This document shows positions 28,980 to 40,800 of a stretch of DNA of 64,000 nt, piece by piece (within the stretch, counting starts at the first letter, position 1; each line of letters starts with the position of its first letter). Position numbers and translations under genes: made by a program. Source of the DNA: Pseudomonas fluorescens. GTDB lineage: Bacteria > Pseudomonadota > Gammaproteobacteria > Pseudomonadales > Pseudomonadaceae. A model generated the notes under the pieces. That model was not told the origin of the DNA, did no database searches, and saw only the letters and a list, made by a program, of their open reading frames with translations. The stretch covers positions 434,001 to 498,000 of the forward strand of contig NZ_LT907842.1 of NCBI RefSeq assembly GCF_900215245.1, in the 5' to 3' direction.

Positions 28980-29570
28980 TCAGCTTTTCGGCGCAGACAC
29001 ACGGCGGTATTGGTCCTGGCTGATCCAGCCAGTGAACGAGCGGCCTTTGGCATTGGTAAACTCAACCTTGGCCGACCCCTCCTTGTAGGCCAGCACGCCG
29101 ACCACATCATTCTTGACGATGTACGGGCGCTTGGCAGCGTCGGCGCCCGGGGCTTTCAGCAGGTAAGCCTTGTCAGCAGACACCGTCACAAGGCCGATCC
29201 ATTTTTTGTTGGCTGTTTGGGTCAACTCCAGGCCCGTCGCGATCTCCGGCATCAGCACGCTGATACAACCGGGATGCTGACGGCCCTGCTCCACCGTCAG
29301 GGTGACGCCGTCGGACGCGGCCACCACACTGCCAGGGTAAGCAGCATCGAGCCAGGTGGTCAGCGCTTCAGGCTTGCCTTGCAGATAGAACGTGCAACTG
29401 CGGGTCACGCCCTCGCCCAATGCTTCCGAGTAATAGCCTTCGACCTGATGCTCGGGCGTGACCGCCAGCATCAGCCCTTCGTATTGGCCCGAGTGCAATT
29501 CAGTCGCACCTGCCCATCCAGGCAAGACAGCGCACCACGACAACACGGCGATTGCTGAAAAACGGCTCAT
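28980..29570 (-). CDS. Exported small protein with SH3-like C-terminus, possible muramidase partner
   Basis: A 196-residue protein with a signal peptide (cleavage near GWAGA-TEL, about residue 22), so it should be periplasmic. I do not recognise the first domain (residues 25-115, cysteines at CTFYLQG and PGCISV may pair). The C-terminal 70 residues (KAPGADAAKRPYIVKNDVVG, then FTGWISQDQYRRV) look like a bacterial SH3 domain. Its ATG follows the stop of the muramidase gene by one base, so the two are co-transcribed and probably coupled. A periplasmic partner made with a wall-degrading enzyme could be an immunity protein; this is inference. Confidence 0.75.
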   Translation of the reverse strand: MSRFSAIAVLSWCAVLPGWAGATELHSGQYEGLMLAVTPEHQVEGYYSEALGEGVTRSCTFYLQGKPEALTTWLDAAYPGSVVAASDGVTLTVEQGRQHPGCISVLMPEIATGLELTQTANKKWIGLVTVSADKAYLLKAPGADAAKRPYIVKNDVVGVLAYKEGSAKVEFTNAKGRSFTGWISQDQYRRVSAPKS

Positions 29571-29571
29571 C

Positions 29572-30618
29572 TTATTTTTTCCCTTCCAGTGCGTCGTAGG
29601 CTTTTTTAATCAGCACGTCATAGTTGCCATAATCGTCGCCGTTATAGCCACGCGCCATACCAACATAATCCTTGTTTTTCATGGCCTTCATCAGTGAAGG
29701 GCTTTGGCTGCAAAACGACACGAAGGCTTTCAACTGGTTACCGGCATTAATCTTTAAGGCCGCGACGAACTCAAATACCGTCTTGTAACCGCACGACCCG
29801 AAGTTGAACCCCATCACCTGAAACATGCCCCAGGACGCCGACTTCAGCGCCGCCTCCTGGTCCAGGGCAAATGCAGTCGCCATGGTTTCCCACGCCTTGA
29901 CCTGATCCTTGTTATTGACCTGCCATTGTGGCCCGGCCTTTTTCACATAGGGGTACGACAGCAACGGGTGCGCCTGGTCGTAGATCTTCTTGGTGTACTT
30001 GCGAAAATGATGCCCTTCAAACGCGATCACCGGCAATTTGGCCGGCCCGAAGCCAGAGCGTCCGCCGGACTCCACCGTGGCGAACGCCTTGATGATGTTC
30101 ACCGAAATGCCGTTGCCCAGCTGGGTGGCGGCGTTCTGAAAGTCGGTATCGGTGAGCGTCATGCCGCCATCGCAGGTGGACTGCAGCATCAATTGCCGGT
30201 TACGCCGCTCGGCCTCGACCATCGCGCGCATGCGGTCCAGGTACACATTGACCGTGGCTTGCACCGCATCGCCGCTGTTATTGCCGAAAACATTGAGAAA
30301 GCTCGGGATTCGCATCGTCGGATACGCCTTCACCGGCACCTTCACCGCTTCTTCGATCAAACTGTTGAAGGTCCGACCGGTAGGGTCGATCACGCCATCG
30401 GGGTGCGCGTACTTGAGATGACGGAACTGATACTGACTGATGCACTGCACCAACTGGCCGTCGCATTTGCCATTTTCAGCCAGTGCAAAACCCATCTTGG
30501 GAATGATCAAATTGAATAAATACTGGATGCACTGAACATCGGCGGGCAAGTTACGCGCTTTACCGGGCGCACCGACCGAAGCACTGATGAGACGGGGCAA
30601 CCCTTGCAGGCTTTTCAT
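29572..30618 (-). CDS. N-acetylmuramidase (DUF3380 family), copy 1
   Basis: A 348-residue predicted peptidoglycan hydrolase. An N-terminal peptidoglycan-binding-like module (about residues 20-90, LPADVQCIQYLFNLI, then GVIDPTGRTFNSL) is followed by a linker and a DUF3380 lysozyme-like domain from about 145, with the probable catalytic glutamate in AFATVESGGRSGFG and WGMFQVMGFNF. It has no signal peptide, so delivery needs a holin, lysis or a secretion system. The start at 30618 (MKSLQGLPRL) is chosen because AAGGA is spaced for it; an ATG three codons earlier lies on top of the ribosome site. It is a paralogue of the gene at 30775-31716. Confidence 0.87.
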   Translation of the reverse strand: MKSLQGLPRLISASVGAPGKARNLPADVQCIQYLFNLIIPKMGFALAENGKCDGQLVQCISQYQFRHLKYAHPDGVIDPTGRTFNSLIEEAVKVPVKAYPTMRIPSFLNVFGNNSGDAVQATVNVYLDRMRAMVEAERRNRQLMLQSTCDGGMTLTDTDFQNAATQLGNGISVNIIKAFATVESGGRSGFGPAKLPVIAFEGHHFRKYTKKIYDQAHPLLSYPYVKKAGPQWQVNNKDQVKAWETMATAFALDQEAALKSASWGMFQVMGFNFGSCGYKTVFEFVAALKINAGNQLKAFVSFCSQSPSLMKAMKNKDYVGMARGYNGDDYGNYDVLIKKAYDALEGKK

Positions 30619-30641
30619 CACAGACATCCTTGTTAGTTAAT

Positions 30642-30657
30642 GAAGTGATGGCACTTC
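30642..30657 (-). promoter_or_regulatory. Palindrome upstream of muramidase copy 1
   Basis: GAAGTGATGGCACTTC (plus strand), a 6-base inverted repeat with a 4-base centre, ends 24 bases before the start codon. The same element is at the same distance before copy 2. It may be an operator or a leader hairpin. Confidence 0.6.
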
Positions 30658-30774
30658 AGCATCAAGCCAGCACACTTTTCAAACCTTGAAACGAGCGGCT
30701 GGCGGAAACTAACAAGTTGGTTTTGGGTTGTCCAGTGGGCGCTCTGAACATTGTGAGGCAGCCATCATGTGCGG

Positions 30775-31716
30775 CTATTTTTTCCTTTCAAGCGCCTCAA
30801 ACGCTGTTTGGATTCGCTTGTCGTAGTCGCCGTAGTCCGCACCGTTGTAACGGGCGGCCATGCCCACGTAGTCCTTATTCTTGATCGCCTTGACCAAGGC
30901 CGGGTTTTTACTGCAAAAACCGACGAAGGCCTTTAATTGACGGCCAGCGTTGGTTTTCATCGCCGTCACGAAGTCGAACACGGTCGTGTAACCGCAGGCG
31001 GCAAAGTTGAAGCCCATGATTTGAAACATGCCCCAGGACGTCGACATCAACGCCGCTGCAGGGTCCAGCCTATACGCAGCGACCAGCGTCGCCCAAGCCG
31101 TCGTCTGGTTCTTGTTATTGGCACGCCATTGCGGGCCAGCCTTTTCCACGTAAGGGTATGACAACAAGGGGTGACTCCTGTCGTACTTCCGCTCGGTGTA
31201 TTTGCGAAAGAGGTGCCCTTCGTAAGCAATCACCGGCATTTTGGCCGGGCCAAACCCGGAGCGCCCGCCCGACTCCACCGTGGCGAACGCCTTGATGATA
31301 TTCACCGAAACAGCGTTGCCCAGCGCAGTGGCGGCACGCTGAAAATCGCTATCGGTAAGGGTCACTGCACCGTCGCAAGCAGGCTCGGTCAGCCATGGCT
31401 GCCGGTCTGGCTCGGCGGCCTGAGTCTCAGGGCTGGCCTTGCGCGCATCCGCGACCAGGCGGTTGAACGTCCGGCCTTGCGGGTCAATCACTGCGTCGGG
31501 CTTGGAGACGTTGAGACAGTTTGACTGGTATTCGCTGATGCGCTGAACCAACAGGGCACCGCACTGACCGTCGACCACCAAGTGCGAACCGGACTTGGGT
31601 GTAATCAGATTGAACAGACGCTGAATGCATTCAACGTCAGCTGGCACATTACGTGCCTTGCCTGGGGTGCCGACGGAAGCACTGATAGAGCTGGGTAAAC
31701 CTTGAAGGTTGGTCAT
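30775..31716 (-). CDS. N-acetylmuramidase (DUF3380 family), copy 2
   Basis: A 313-residue paralogue of the muramidase at 29572-30618, with the same N-terminal module (VPADVECIQRLFNLI) and catalytic domain (AFATVESGGRSGFG, WGMFQIMGFNF). It is shorter because the linker between the two domains is cut down (about 35 residues fewer). No signal peptide. The ATG at 31716 (MTNLQGLPSS) has AAGGA correctly spaced. There are 156 bases between its stop and the start of copy 1. A tandem duplication followed by divergence is the simplest origin. Confidence 0.87.
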   Translation of the reverse strand: MTNLQGLPSSISASVGTPGKARNVPADVECIQRLFNLITPKSGSHLVVDGQCGALLVQRISEYQSNCLNVSKPDAVIDPQGRTFNRLVADARKASPETQAAEPDRQPWLTEPACDGAVTLTDSDFQRAATALGNAVSVNIIKAFATVESGGRSGFGPAKMPVIAYEGHLFRKYTERKYDRSHPLLSYPYVEKAGPQWRANNKNQTTAWATLVAAYRLDPAAALMSTSWGMFQIMGFNFAACGYTTVFDFVTAMKTNAGRQLKAFVGFCSKNPALVKAIKNKDYVGMAARYNGADYGDYDKRIQTAFEALERKK

Positions 31717-31739
31717 GGCAATCATCCTTATCGATCAAA

Positions 31740-31755
31740 GGAGTGCCATCACTTC
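31740..31755 (-). promoter_or_regulatory. Palindrome upstream of muramidase copy 2
   Basis: GGAGTGCCATCACTTC (plus strand), the near-identical partner of the element at 30642-30657 and also 24 bases before its start codon. The surrounding bases have diverged more than the palindrome. Confidence 0.6.
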
Positions 31756-32015
31756 TTCACTACTCCAGCACGGGGTCGCTTGCATGATTGAAGCTAGCAG
31801 GCGGCCTGGCGTTGTCCAGCCGCGAGATAAACAGTGGTGAAAAACTCAAGGTTGTTCACAACCCAACAGCTTTGCCACCCTTTCGCCTCAGGGTAACCAG
31901 GTATTTTTCGAGAGGTGTTACCTCGCACACGCTTCATTAAATAAGCGCATTCAGCCACCTATTGAACTACTGTTTCTTGCGCAAGCTGCCCCCTTTCAAA
32001 TATTCAAGGATTGAA

Positions 32016-32606
32016 ATGAAAGCCTCCCTGCTCATCCTGTCGGTGCTGGTTCTGCTATCCGGCTGCGCCTTCACGTCGAGACCTGCCAACCCGGCCCTGT
32101 CGCGCCCTTCGGTTGCTGAAACCAACTCGCTCATATTCGCGGGCAAAACGTTTGTCCTGAAATACCAGACTGACGGCCAGATTCCACTCAAGGAATACTT
32201 CCTGCCGGAGGAAAGCGTTGATGCCTGGAGTGACATGGCGGATTTTCGCGTCGCGCCGCCACTCCTGAACGATCTGGAGCCGGTAGACCTCGCCAACCGC
32301 GCCGCCCTGCTTCATCAACAAGATTACCCACAGATGACGGTGCAACTGAATACGGATGAAAAAACCGGGGTCACGACCCTGATGCTGTTTTACCCTTCCT
32401 CCCTGCGCAAGGACGGGCGATTCTCCGAATTCAGCATCTTCAAGTTCTACAAGGACAGCGCCACGGGGCAGAACATCACCTTTCACTTCGCCCGCAACAT
32501 ACCGGTAGCGACGCCTGAAGCAGAGCGCGACCTGGAAAAAAACCTGCGGAAGTTGCAGCAGGAAGTGCTGCCGGCGATGGCCAGGTTCCCGCTTTACCGG
32601 CCGTAA
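32016..32606 (+). CDS. Hypothetical lipoprotein
   Basis: A 196-residue predicted lipoprotein with signal peptide and lipobox LLSGC-A (cysteine at residue 17); the +2 alanine suggests outer membrane sorting. The mature part is soluble with no domain I recognise (KYQTDGQIPLKEYFLPEESV, then FKFYKDSATGQNITFHFARN). The ATG at 32016 has AAGGA; the frame is open earlier, but only this start gives a signal peptide. It is divergent from muramidase copy 2, with 299 bases between. It might be a second periplasmic partner for the muramidases, or unrelated. Confidence 0.78.
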   Translation: MKASLLILSVLVLLSGCAFTSRPANPALSRPSVAETNSLIFAGKTFVLKYQTDGQIPLKEYFLPEESVDAWSDMADFRVAPPLLNDLEPVDLANRAALLHQQDYPQMTVQLNTDEKTGVTTLMLFYPSSLRKDGRFSEFSIFKFYKDSATGQNITFHFARNIPVATPEAERDLEKNLRKLQQEVLPAMARFPLYRP

Positions 32607-32707
32607 TGCTGTCGAGCGCGCAGCAGAAATCGATTCGCAGGCAGTGATTGCCGGCAAAACATCTATAAAATTGGAATTTTTTTGAGCGTCAGGAAGAGCG
32701 TTATGGA

Positions 32708-32817
32708 GGCAACCCCACCAGCCACACCCCGGCACACAATGTTCCCGCTGTGGCTGCTGCCTTCCGGCTCTGACCAGGTTCACGGGTAATCGTTGCGGGG
32801 GGACCGATGGGGTCACC
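32708..32817 (-). ncRNA. ffs: Signal recognition particle RNA (4.5S)
   Basis: On the minus strand the sequence holds the conserved SRP domain IV loop, CCTGGTCAGAGCCGGAAGGC followed by AGCAGCC, which binds Ffh. Flanking segments pair along the full length: GACCCCATCGGTC near the 5' end with GGCTGGTGGGGTT near the 3' end, and CCCCGCAACG- and TGTGCCGGGG-type inner pairs. About 110 nt, the size of E. coli 4.5S RNA. The position between dnaX and ligA is as in P. aeruginosa from memory. The exact ends are estimated from the pairing. Confidence 0.95.
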
Positions 32818-32849
32818 ATAACGACGCTGGCCTCTCGGCAAGCCGCGCC

Positions 32850-32877
32850 ATTGTACCGATCTCATCGGAAGTTACAA
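32850..32877 (-). promoter_or_regulatory. Sigma-70 promoter of ffs
   Basis: On the minus strand TTGTAA (32872-32877), a 16-base spacer and TACAAT (32850-32855), followed by a GC-rich discriminator GGCGCGGC. Transcription would start near 32843, giving a leader of about 25 nt before the mature RNA, comparable with the RNase P-processed leader of E. coli ffs. The GC discriminator fits stringent control. Confidence 0.75.
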
Positions 32878-33041
32878 CCGTTGATGCCGGATTAAAATAT
32901 GAAGGGGCTCAAGCACTTGCCATAACCTTCAGCGTCACCCCATCACCTGCGGGAGGAGGCTGGCTCCCGGAAGCAGTCTGCCGGCCAGTCAGGCCAGTGC
33001 CTGATCCACGCCGTCAGCAGTCAGCCCCTCGCACATTTTGA

Positions 33042-34208
33042 TCATTGCGCCTTCAGCACCTCATCGGCCCTACCGCCCTCTTCCTGGATCACCAGGTGAA
33101 TGAAGTGCAGCTTGGCGATCACAGCCGGCGGCAATACAAACGGATAAAAGTCCGGCTGGCCCATGCTGCGCGACAGTTCGTTGAGCATGCCGGCCAGTTC
33201 GATCCAGGCGTTGACGAACGACAGGAAGGCCGGGCCGCCAGGGTGGTCGGGGTCGTAGAGCGTGGTGAGCGGGAACGGTTGATAATCGAGGTCCATCTCG
33301 CGGGCGCTCATGCCAAAGCCCAGCGCGGTGTCGACGGCGTCCATCATGTGCAGGTAATGGGCCCAGGTCTCGGCCCAGTCTTCCCAAGGGTGCATGGTGG
33401 CGTAGGCACTCACGCAGGTCTGCTGCCAGTCGGGACGCGGGCCGTTCTGGTAATGCTGGTCGAGTGCCTCGGCATAACTGGCGCGCTCGTCGCCGAACAG
33501 GCTGCGAAACGCTGCAAGCCAGTGGCTGTTGGCGATCAGTCGATCCCAGTAGTAATGACCGACTTCATGGCGAAAATGGCCGAGCAAGGTGCGGTACGGT
33601 TCACGCATCTGCACGCGGATTTTTTCGCGGTGGGCGTCGTCGGCCTCCTTGATGTCGAGGGTGATCAGACCGTTGGCATGGCCGGTGGTGGGCGCGTTGC
33701 CTTCCAGGTCAATGCCGACGAAGTCGAAGGCCAGGCCGGTGTCTTCGTCAACGCTTTTTGGCACCACTTGCAGGCCCAGGCTGATCAGTTGCGCCACCAG
33801 TCGGCGCTTGGCGGTTTCCACCTTGCGCCAGCGTTCGGGGTTTTCCGGTACGGACAGGTCAGGAATGGTGCGGTTCAGACTGCACGCCACACACAGCGGT
33901 GCAGTGCTATGGGCCGCAATCAGCCAGTTGCAGGCGGCCGCAGTGTCGAGGTTGGCGCAGCGACGGAAGGCACCGGCGTCGAGGTTATCGTCCTGCAGCC
34001 AGGTGTCGGCGACGGGCCCGGGCTGTAGAGACGACAACCGACTCTGTTGCGGTTGGTAGCCCAGCAACGCTTGACAGGCCAGGCACTGGCTGTTGCGAAA
34101 GAACAACGCCTGGCCGCAGCGGCATTGCCACACCTTGCTGTTGCGCGAGGATCCGGCCATGAACGGTGCGGCGATGCGCGAACTGAGTTGCTCGAAGTAG
34201 CGGAACAT
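33042..34208 (-). CDS. Putative zinc-binding metallopeptidase-like protein
   Basis: A 388-residue cytosolic protein of the zinc-peptidase-like family (PF15887 type). The N-terminal zinc ribbon has CRCGQALFFRNSQCLAC. The C-terminal domain holds HFRHEVGHYYWDRLI, an HExGH-type metalloprotease motif. The ATG at 34208 (MFRYFEQL) has GGAGAG; the frame is open 9 codons further. The role is unknown. It precedes ffs and follows ligA on the same strand, and is probably a separate gene. Confidence 0.85.
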   Translation of the reverse strand: MFRYFEQLSSRIAAPFMAGSSRNSKVWQCRCGQALFFRNSQCLACQALLGYQPQQSRLSSLQPGPVADTWLQDDNLDAGAFRRCANLDTAAACNWLIAAHSTAPLCVACSLNRTIPDLSVPENPERWRKVETAKRRLVAQLISLGLQVVPKSVDEDTGLAFDFVGIDLEGNAPTTGHANGLITLDIKEADDAHREKIRVQMREPYRTLLGHFRHEVGHYYWDRLIANSHWLAAFRSLFGDERASYAEALDQHYQNGPRPDWQQTCVSAYATMHPWEDWAETWAHYLHMMDAVDTALGFGMSAREMDLDYQPFPLTTLYDPDHPGGPAFLSFVNAWIELAGMLNELSRSMGQPDFYPFVLPPAVIAKLHFIHLVIQEEGGRADEVLKAQ

Positions 34209-34273
34209 GGCGATCTCTCCCTGGGTGCTTGCCAATACTAGAGCATCGCCAGGCAGAGATCGTTCAGTCCGAA

Positions 34274-36682
<2,409 letters not shown>

Positions 36683-36727
36683 ATATGTTAGTGCACGGAT
36701 TCTACAGACAACGCTTAAGATCGAACC

Positions 36728-37591
36728 TCAGCGTTTCTGTGTCAGGGCGCGACGCTCGAACTCGACGATACGCTGACGGTAGTGTTCGATGGTTTGGGCG
36801 GTGAGGACGCTGCGTTGGTCGTCCTTGAGCTCGCCGTTGAGTTCCTGGGACAGTTTGCGGGCGGCGGCCACCATCACGTCGAACGCTTGTTTCGGGTGAC
36901 GCGGGCCTGGCAAACCGAGGAAGAAACTCACCGCCGGGGTGCTGAACAGGTCGATATCGTCCAGGTCGAAGGTGCCCGGCTTGACCGCGTTAGCCATCGA
37001 GAACAACACTTCGCCGTTACCGGCCATGCTTTCATGACGGTGGAAAATATCCATCTCGCCAAAGCGCAGGCCGCTTTCGAGGATGTTCTGCAACAGCGCC
37101 GGGCCTTTGAAGCCGGCGGCGTCGCGGCAGATCACGCTGATCACCAGGACTTCTTCGGCGGCCGGCTGATCGTTTACCGATTGGCGTGGCGCGCTTTTGG
37201 TTGGGGTCTCGTCAGGGAAATCGTCATCGCGGCTGCTGAAGCTCGGGCCTTCATCGACGTCGAGGTTCAGGTCGCCCTGATGCGGCTCGGCCACCGGCGC
37301 AGTGCCGCGCTTGCCACGCTTGGAGGACGGCTCACGGGCTTCACGCATTGGCGCGCTCATCGATGGCAAGTCGTGTTCGTCCAGCTGCGGCTCTTTATGG
37401 GTGTCCAGCACACGGGGCGGCCCCAGCAGCTCGGCGCTGCCGTCGTCGTCGGGCAAGTTGGACAGGTTACGGTCCAGACGGAATTTGAGCTTGCCCTTGC
37501 CACCGCGCATACGGCGCCAGCCATCAAAAAGAATACCGGCAATGACAATAATGCCGATGACGATCAGCCACTCGCGCAGACCGATTTCCAT
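36728..37591 (-). CDS. zipA: Cell division protein ZipA
   Basis: A 287-residue FtsZ-tethering protein. An N-terminal transmembrane helix ([19 protein letters not shown]) is followed by a charged and Pro-rich linker (about 30-145) and a C-terminal FtsZ-binding domain (from about 150, [39 protein letters not shown]). The ATG at 37591 is the only start giving the usual N-out topology. The order smc-zipA-ligA is conserved in gammaproteobacteria. Confidence 0.95.
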   Translation of the reverse strand: MEIGLREWLIVIGIIVIAGILFDGWRRMRGGKGKLKFRLDRNLSNLPDDDGSAELLGPPRVLDTHKEPQLDEHDLPSMSAPMREAREPSSKRGKRGTAPVAEPHQGDLNLDVDEGPSFSSRDDDFPDETPTKSAPRQSVNDQPAAEEVLVISVICRDAAGFKGPALLQNILESGLRFGEMDIFHRHESMAGNGEVLFSMANAVKPGTFDLDDIDLFSTPAVSFFLGLPGPRHPKQAFDVMVAAARKLSQELNGELKDDQRSVLTAQTIEHYRQRIVEFERRALTQKR

Positions 37592-37850
37592 GTAATCCCG
37601 TGCCTCTAATAAAAAATGCTGAAAAATAAGGGGTTTAGCACCGTGCAAACCGCTTTAAAACGTGGCGCCAACTCTATGTTCTGACTGACGTTTTGCCCAC
37701 GTATACGAAAAATTGACATTAAACTAGCACGACCCAAGATAACTTTACACCGTCTGTCAAAATGCCTTGAACAAATATGTCCATTTGCCACTTCTACCAG
37801 CGCGGTTCATCACCGGTTACGGGCCAAAAAATCGGCTCTGTCAGCGTGGC

Positions 37851-40800
37851 TCAGGACTCCACCATCGCCATCGCTTCCTCGACATCCACCGCCACCAATC
37901 GCGAGCAACCCGGTTCGTGCATCGTTACCCCCATCAATTGATCCGCCATTTCCATGGCGATCTTGTTGTGGGTGATATAGATGAACTGCACGGTCTGGGA
38001 CATCTCTTTCACCAATCGAGCGTAGCGTCCAACGTTAGCGTCATCCAGCGGGGCGTCAACTTCGTCGAGCATGCAAAACGGCGCCGGGTTCAACTTGAAG
38101 ATGGCAAATACCAGGGCCAATGCGGTCAGGGCCTTTTCGCCACCGGACAACAAATGGATGGTGCTGTTCTTCTTGCCCGGAGGCCGCGCCATGATCGTTA
38201 CCCCTGTATCGAGTAGATCTTCGCCCGTCAGTTCCAAGTAGGCGCTGCCGCCACCGAAAACTTTCGGGAATAACGCCTGTAAACCGCTATTAATCTGATC
38301 AAAGGTATCTTTGAAGCGGTTACGGGTTTCCTTGTCGATCTTGCGAATCACGTTTTCCAGGGTGTCGAGGGCCTCCACCAGATCGGCGTCCTGGGCATCC
38401 AGATAACGCTTACGCTCGGACTGCTGCTGGTACTCGTCGATGGCCGCAAGGTTGATCGCACCGAGCCTTTGAATACGCGCAGCAATCCGCTCAAGTTCTT
38501 CTTCGGCGTCTTTTTCGTTGGCCTGGGCGGTCAAGGTATCGAGCACGCCGTGCAAGTCGTAGCCGTCTTCCACCAACTGGTCTTGCAGGGTTTTGCGGCG
38601 CACGGTCAGGGCTTGCCATTCCATGCGTTGCTGTTCGAGCTGACCACGGATCAGCTGGGATTGCTGCTCTGCCTGGGTCCGCCGTTTTTCGGCGTCACGC
38701 AGTTCGCGGTCGGCGTCCTCCAGGGCGATCTGCGCAGTCTTGAGTTCTTCGTCGACAGTCATGCGCTTGTCGAGCAATTCTTCGAGCTTGAGCCGCAACT
38801 CTTCCAGCGGCGCTTCGCCCTCCTCCAGGTTGAGGCTCAGTTGCTCGCGCTTTTCGGTGAGACGTTCGGATTGCATCTCCAGGCGCTCAAGGGCCTGGCG
38901 CGTGGAATCGTGCTGGGCGCGCAAAGAGCCGAGGCGCACCGCCAATTGGTGGGCGTGGTCTTTGTGCTGACGGGCTTCCTGGCGCACGCGGTCGAGGCGC
39001 TCGCGCAGGCTGTCACGCTGGGCCATCAGCAGTTCGCGCTGCTCGGTATCGAGGGCCATGCTGTCGAGGGCTTCTTGCAATTGCAGGCGCGCCTCACCGA
39101 TTTGTTCGTGTTCCAGGGCGCGCTGCTCGCCCATCTCGGCCACTTCGTCGTCGAGACGCGTGCGGCGCAGTGTCAGTTGCTCGGCCTTGGCCTTGCTCGC
39201 CGACAACTGGGCTTTCAATTCACCTTGCTGGCGCGCTTCATCCTGCAACAGGCGGCGCAGGTGTTCGCGACCGGTCTCTTGCTGGCGCTGGGTGGCGCGC
39301 AGGGTTTGCAGTTCGGTTTCGAGGCGCTCGAGGGTGGCTTCGCGCTCCTCGCGCTCGGCGGTCAGGTTGACGATTTCCTGGCCACGGGCCAATACGCCGC
39401 TTTCCGCTTCGCTGGCACGGCGCACCCGCAGGAAGTGCCGGCCAACCCAGTAGCCGTCACGGCTGATCAGGCTTTCACCGGCGCCCAGTTGACCGCGTTG
39501 GGCCAGGGCCTGCTCCAGGGACTCCACCGGTTTGACCTGGCCCAGCCAGGGCGACAGATCAATCGCCGCCTCGACCTTGTCCAGCAAACTACCCGGCACG
39601 CGGGTGCCATCGGCCGCCGGGCTGAGTAAACGCAGATCACCCTGGGCAAAACCGGCCAGGTCGAAGCCGCCAAAATCATCCACCAGCACGGCTTGCAGGT
39701 CGGCGCCGAGCACGGTTTCCACTGCCAGCTCCCAACCAGCCTCGACCTTCAAGCCTTCGGCCAGGCGCGGGCGCTCGGCCAGATGCTGGTCGCGCAGCCA
39801 TTCGGCGGTGCCGGTGCCCGGGTCCAGTGCGGCTTGCTGCAAGGCTTCAAGTGACGCCAGCCGACCGTTGAGCCGCTGCAAATCGCCCTGGGCCTGCTGC
39901 TGCGCCTGGGTCGCCTGTTGCAACTGCTGACGCAATTGCTCCAGGCGCTCCACTTGTTGTTCTTCGCTGGCTTCCAGCTCTTCGAGCGTCATTTCGCTCT
40001 CGGCCAGTTGCTCGCTGAGTTCCATGATCGCCGCATCTTCCGGGTCGGCGGCAAGCAACACACGCTCTTCCTGCAGACGACGCTGGCGCTCGGCCAGGCG
40101 CTCCATACTGGTTTCCAGCTGCTGGATACGCGACTGCTGCACCTCAGCCTGACGGCGCGGCTCGGCGGATCGCAGGTTGAAAGCGTCCCACTGTTCCTGC
40201 CAGCCGTGCATGGTGGTTTCGGAGTCTTCCAGCGCAGCGGCCGCTTCTTCGGCGGCGGCGCTGGTGATTTCCTGCTCGGGGGTGAGCATGTCGAGCTCTT
40301 CGCCGAGGGTCAGCAACAAAGTGCGGTCATGGCCCAGGTGCGATTCGGTTTCCAGGCGCGCGCGTTCGGCTTCTTTCAAATCATCCTGCAACTGGCGCAG
40401 ACGCTGCTGGCCGTGCTGGATGCTCTGCTCGACCCGGGCAATATCACCGCCCACCGAGTAGAAACGGCCCTGCACCAGATTGAAGCGCTCGGACAGGTCA
40501 TGGTGCCCATCACGCAAACGCTCAATGCTGGCGTCGGCATTACGCTGCTCGGCCACCAGTGCTTCAAAGCTGATTTCCTGGGTGCCGATGATCGCTTCGC
40601 GCTGGCCGACCTGATCATTCAGCGCCTGCCAACGCAGGGCCGACAGTTGCGCCTTGAGCTGACGCTCCTCGCCTTTGTATTCCTGATACTTCTCGGCGGC
40701 CTGGGCCTGGCGGTGCAGGCGCTCCAACTGGCGCTCCAACTCTTCGCGCAGGTCGGTCAGGCGGGCAAGGTTTTCATGGGTGCGGCGAATACGGTTTTCA

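Noticed and set aside
28980..32606. Prophage or tailocin origin for the muramidase region
   Set aside because: No tail, capsid, holin, integrase or attachment-site genes are seen on either side, and the flanks are core genes.
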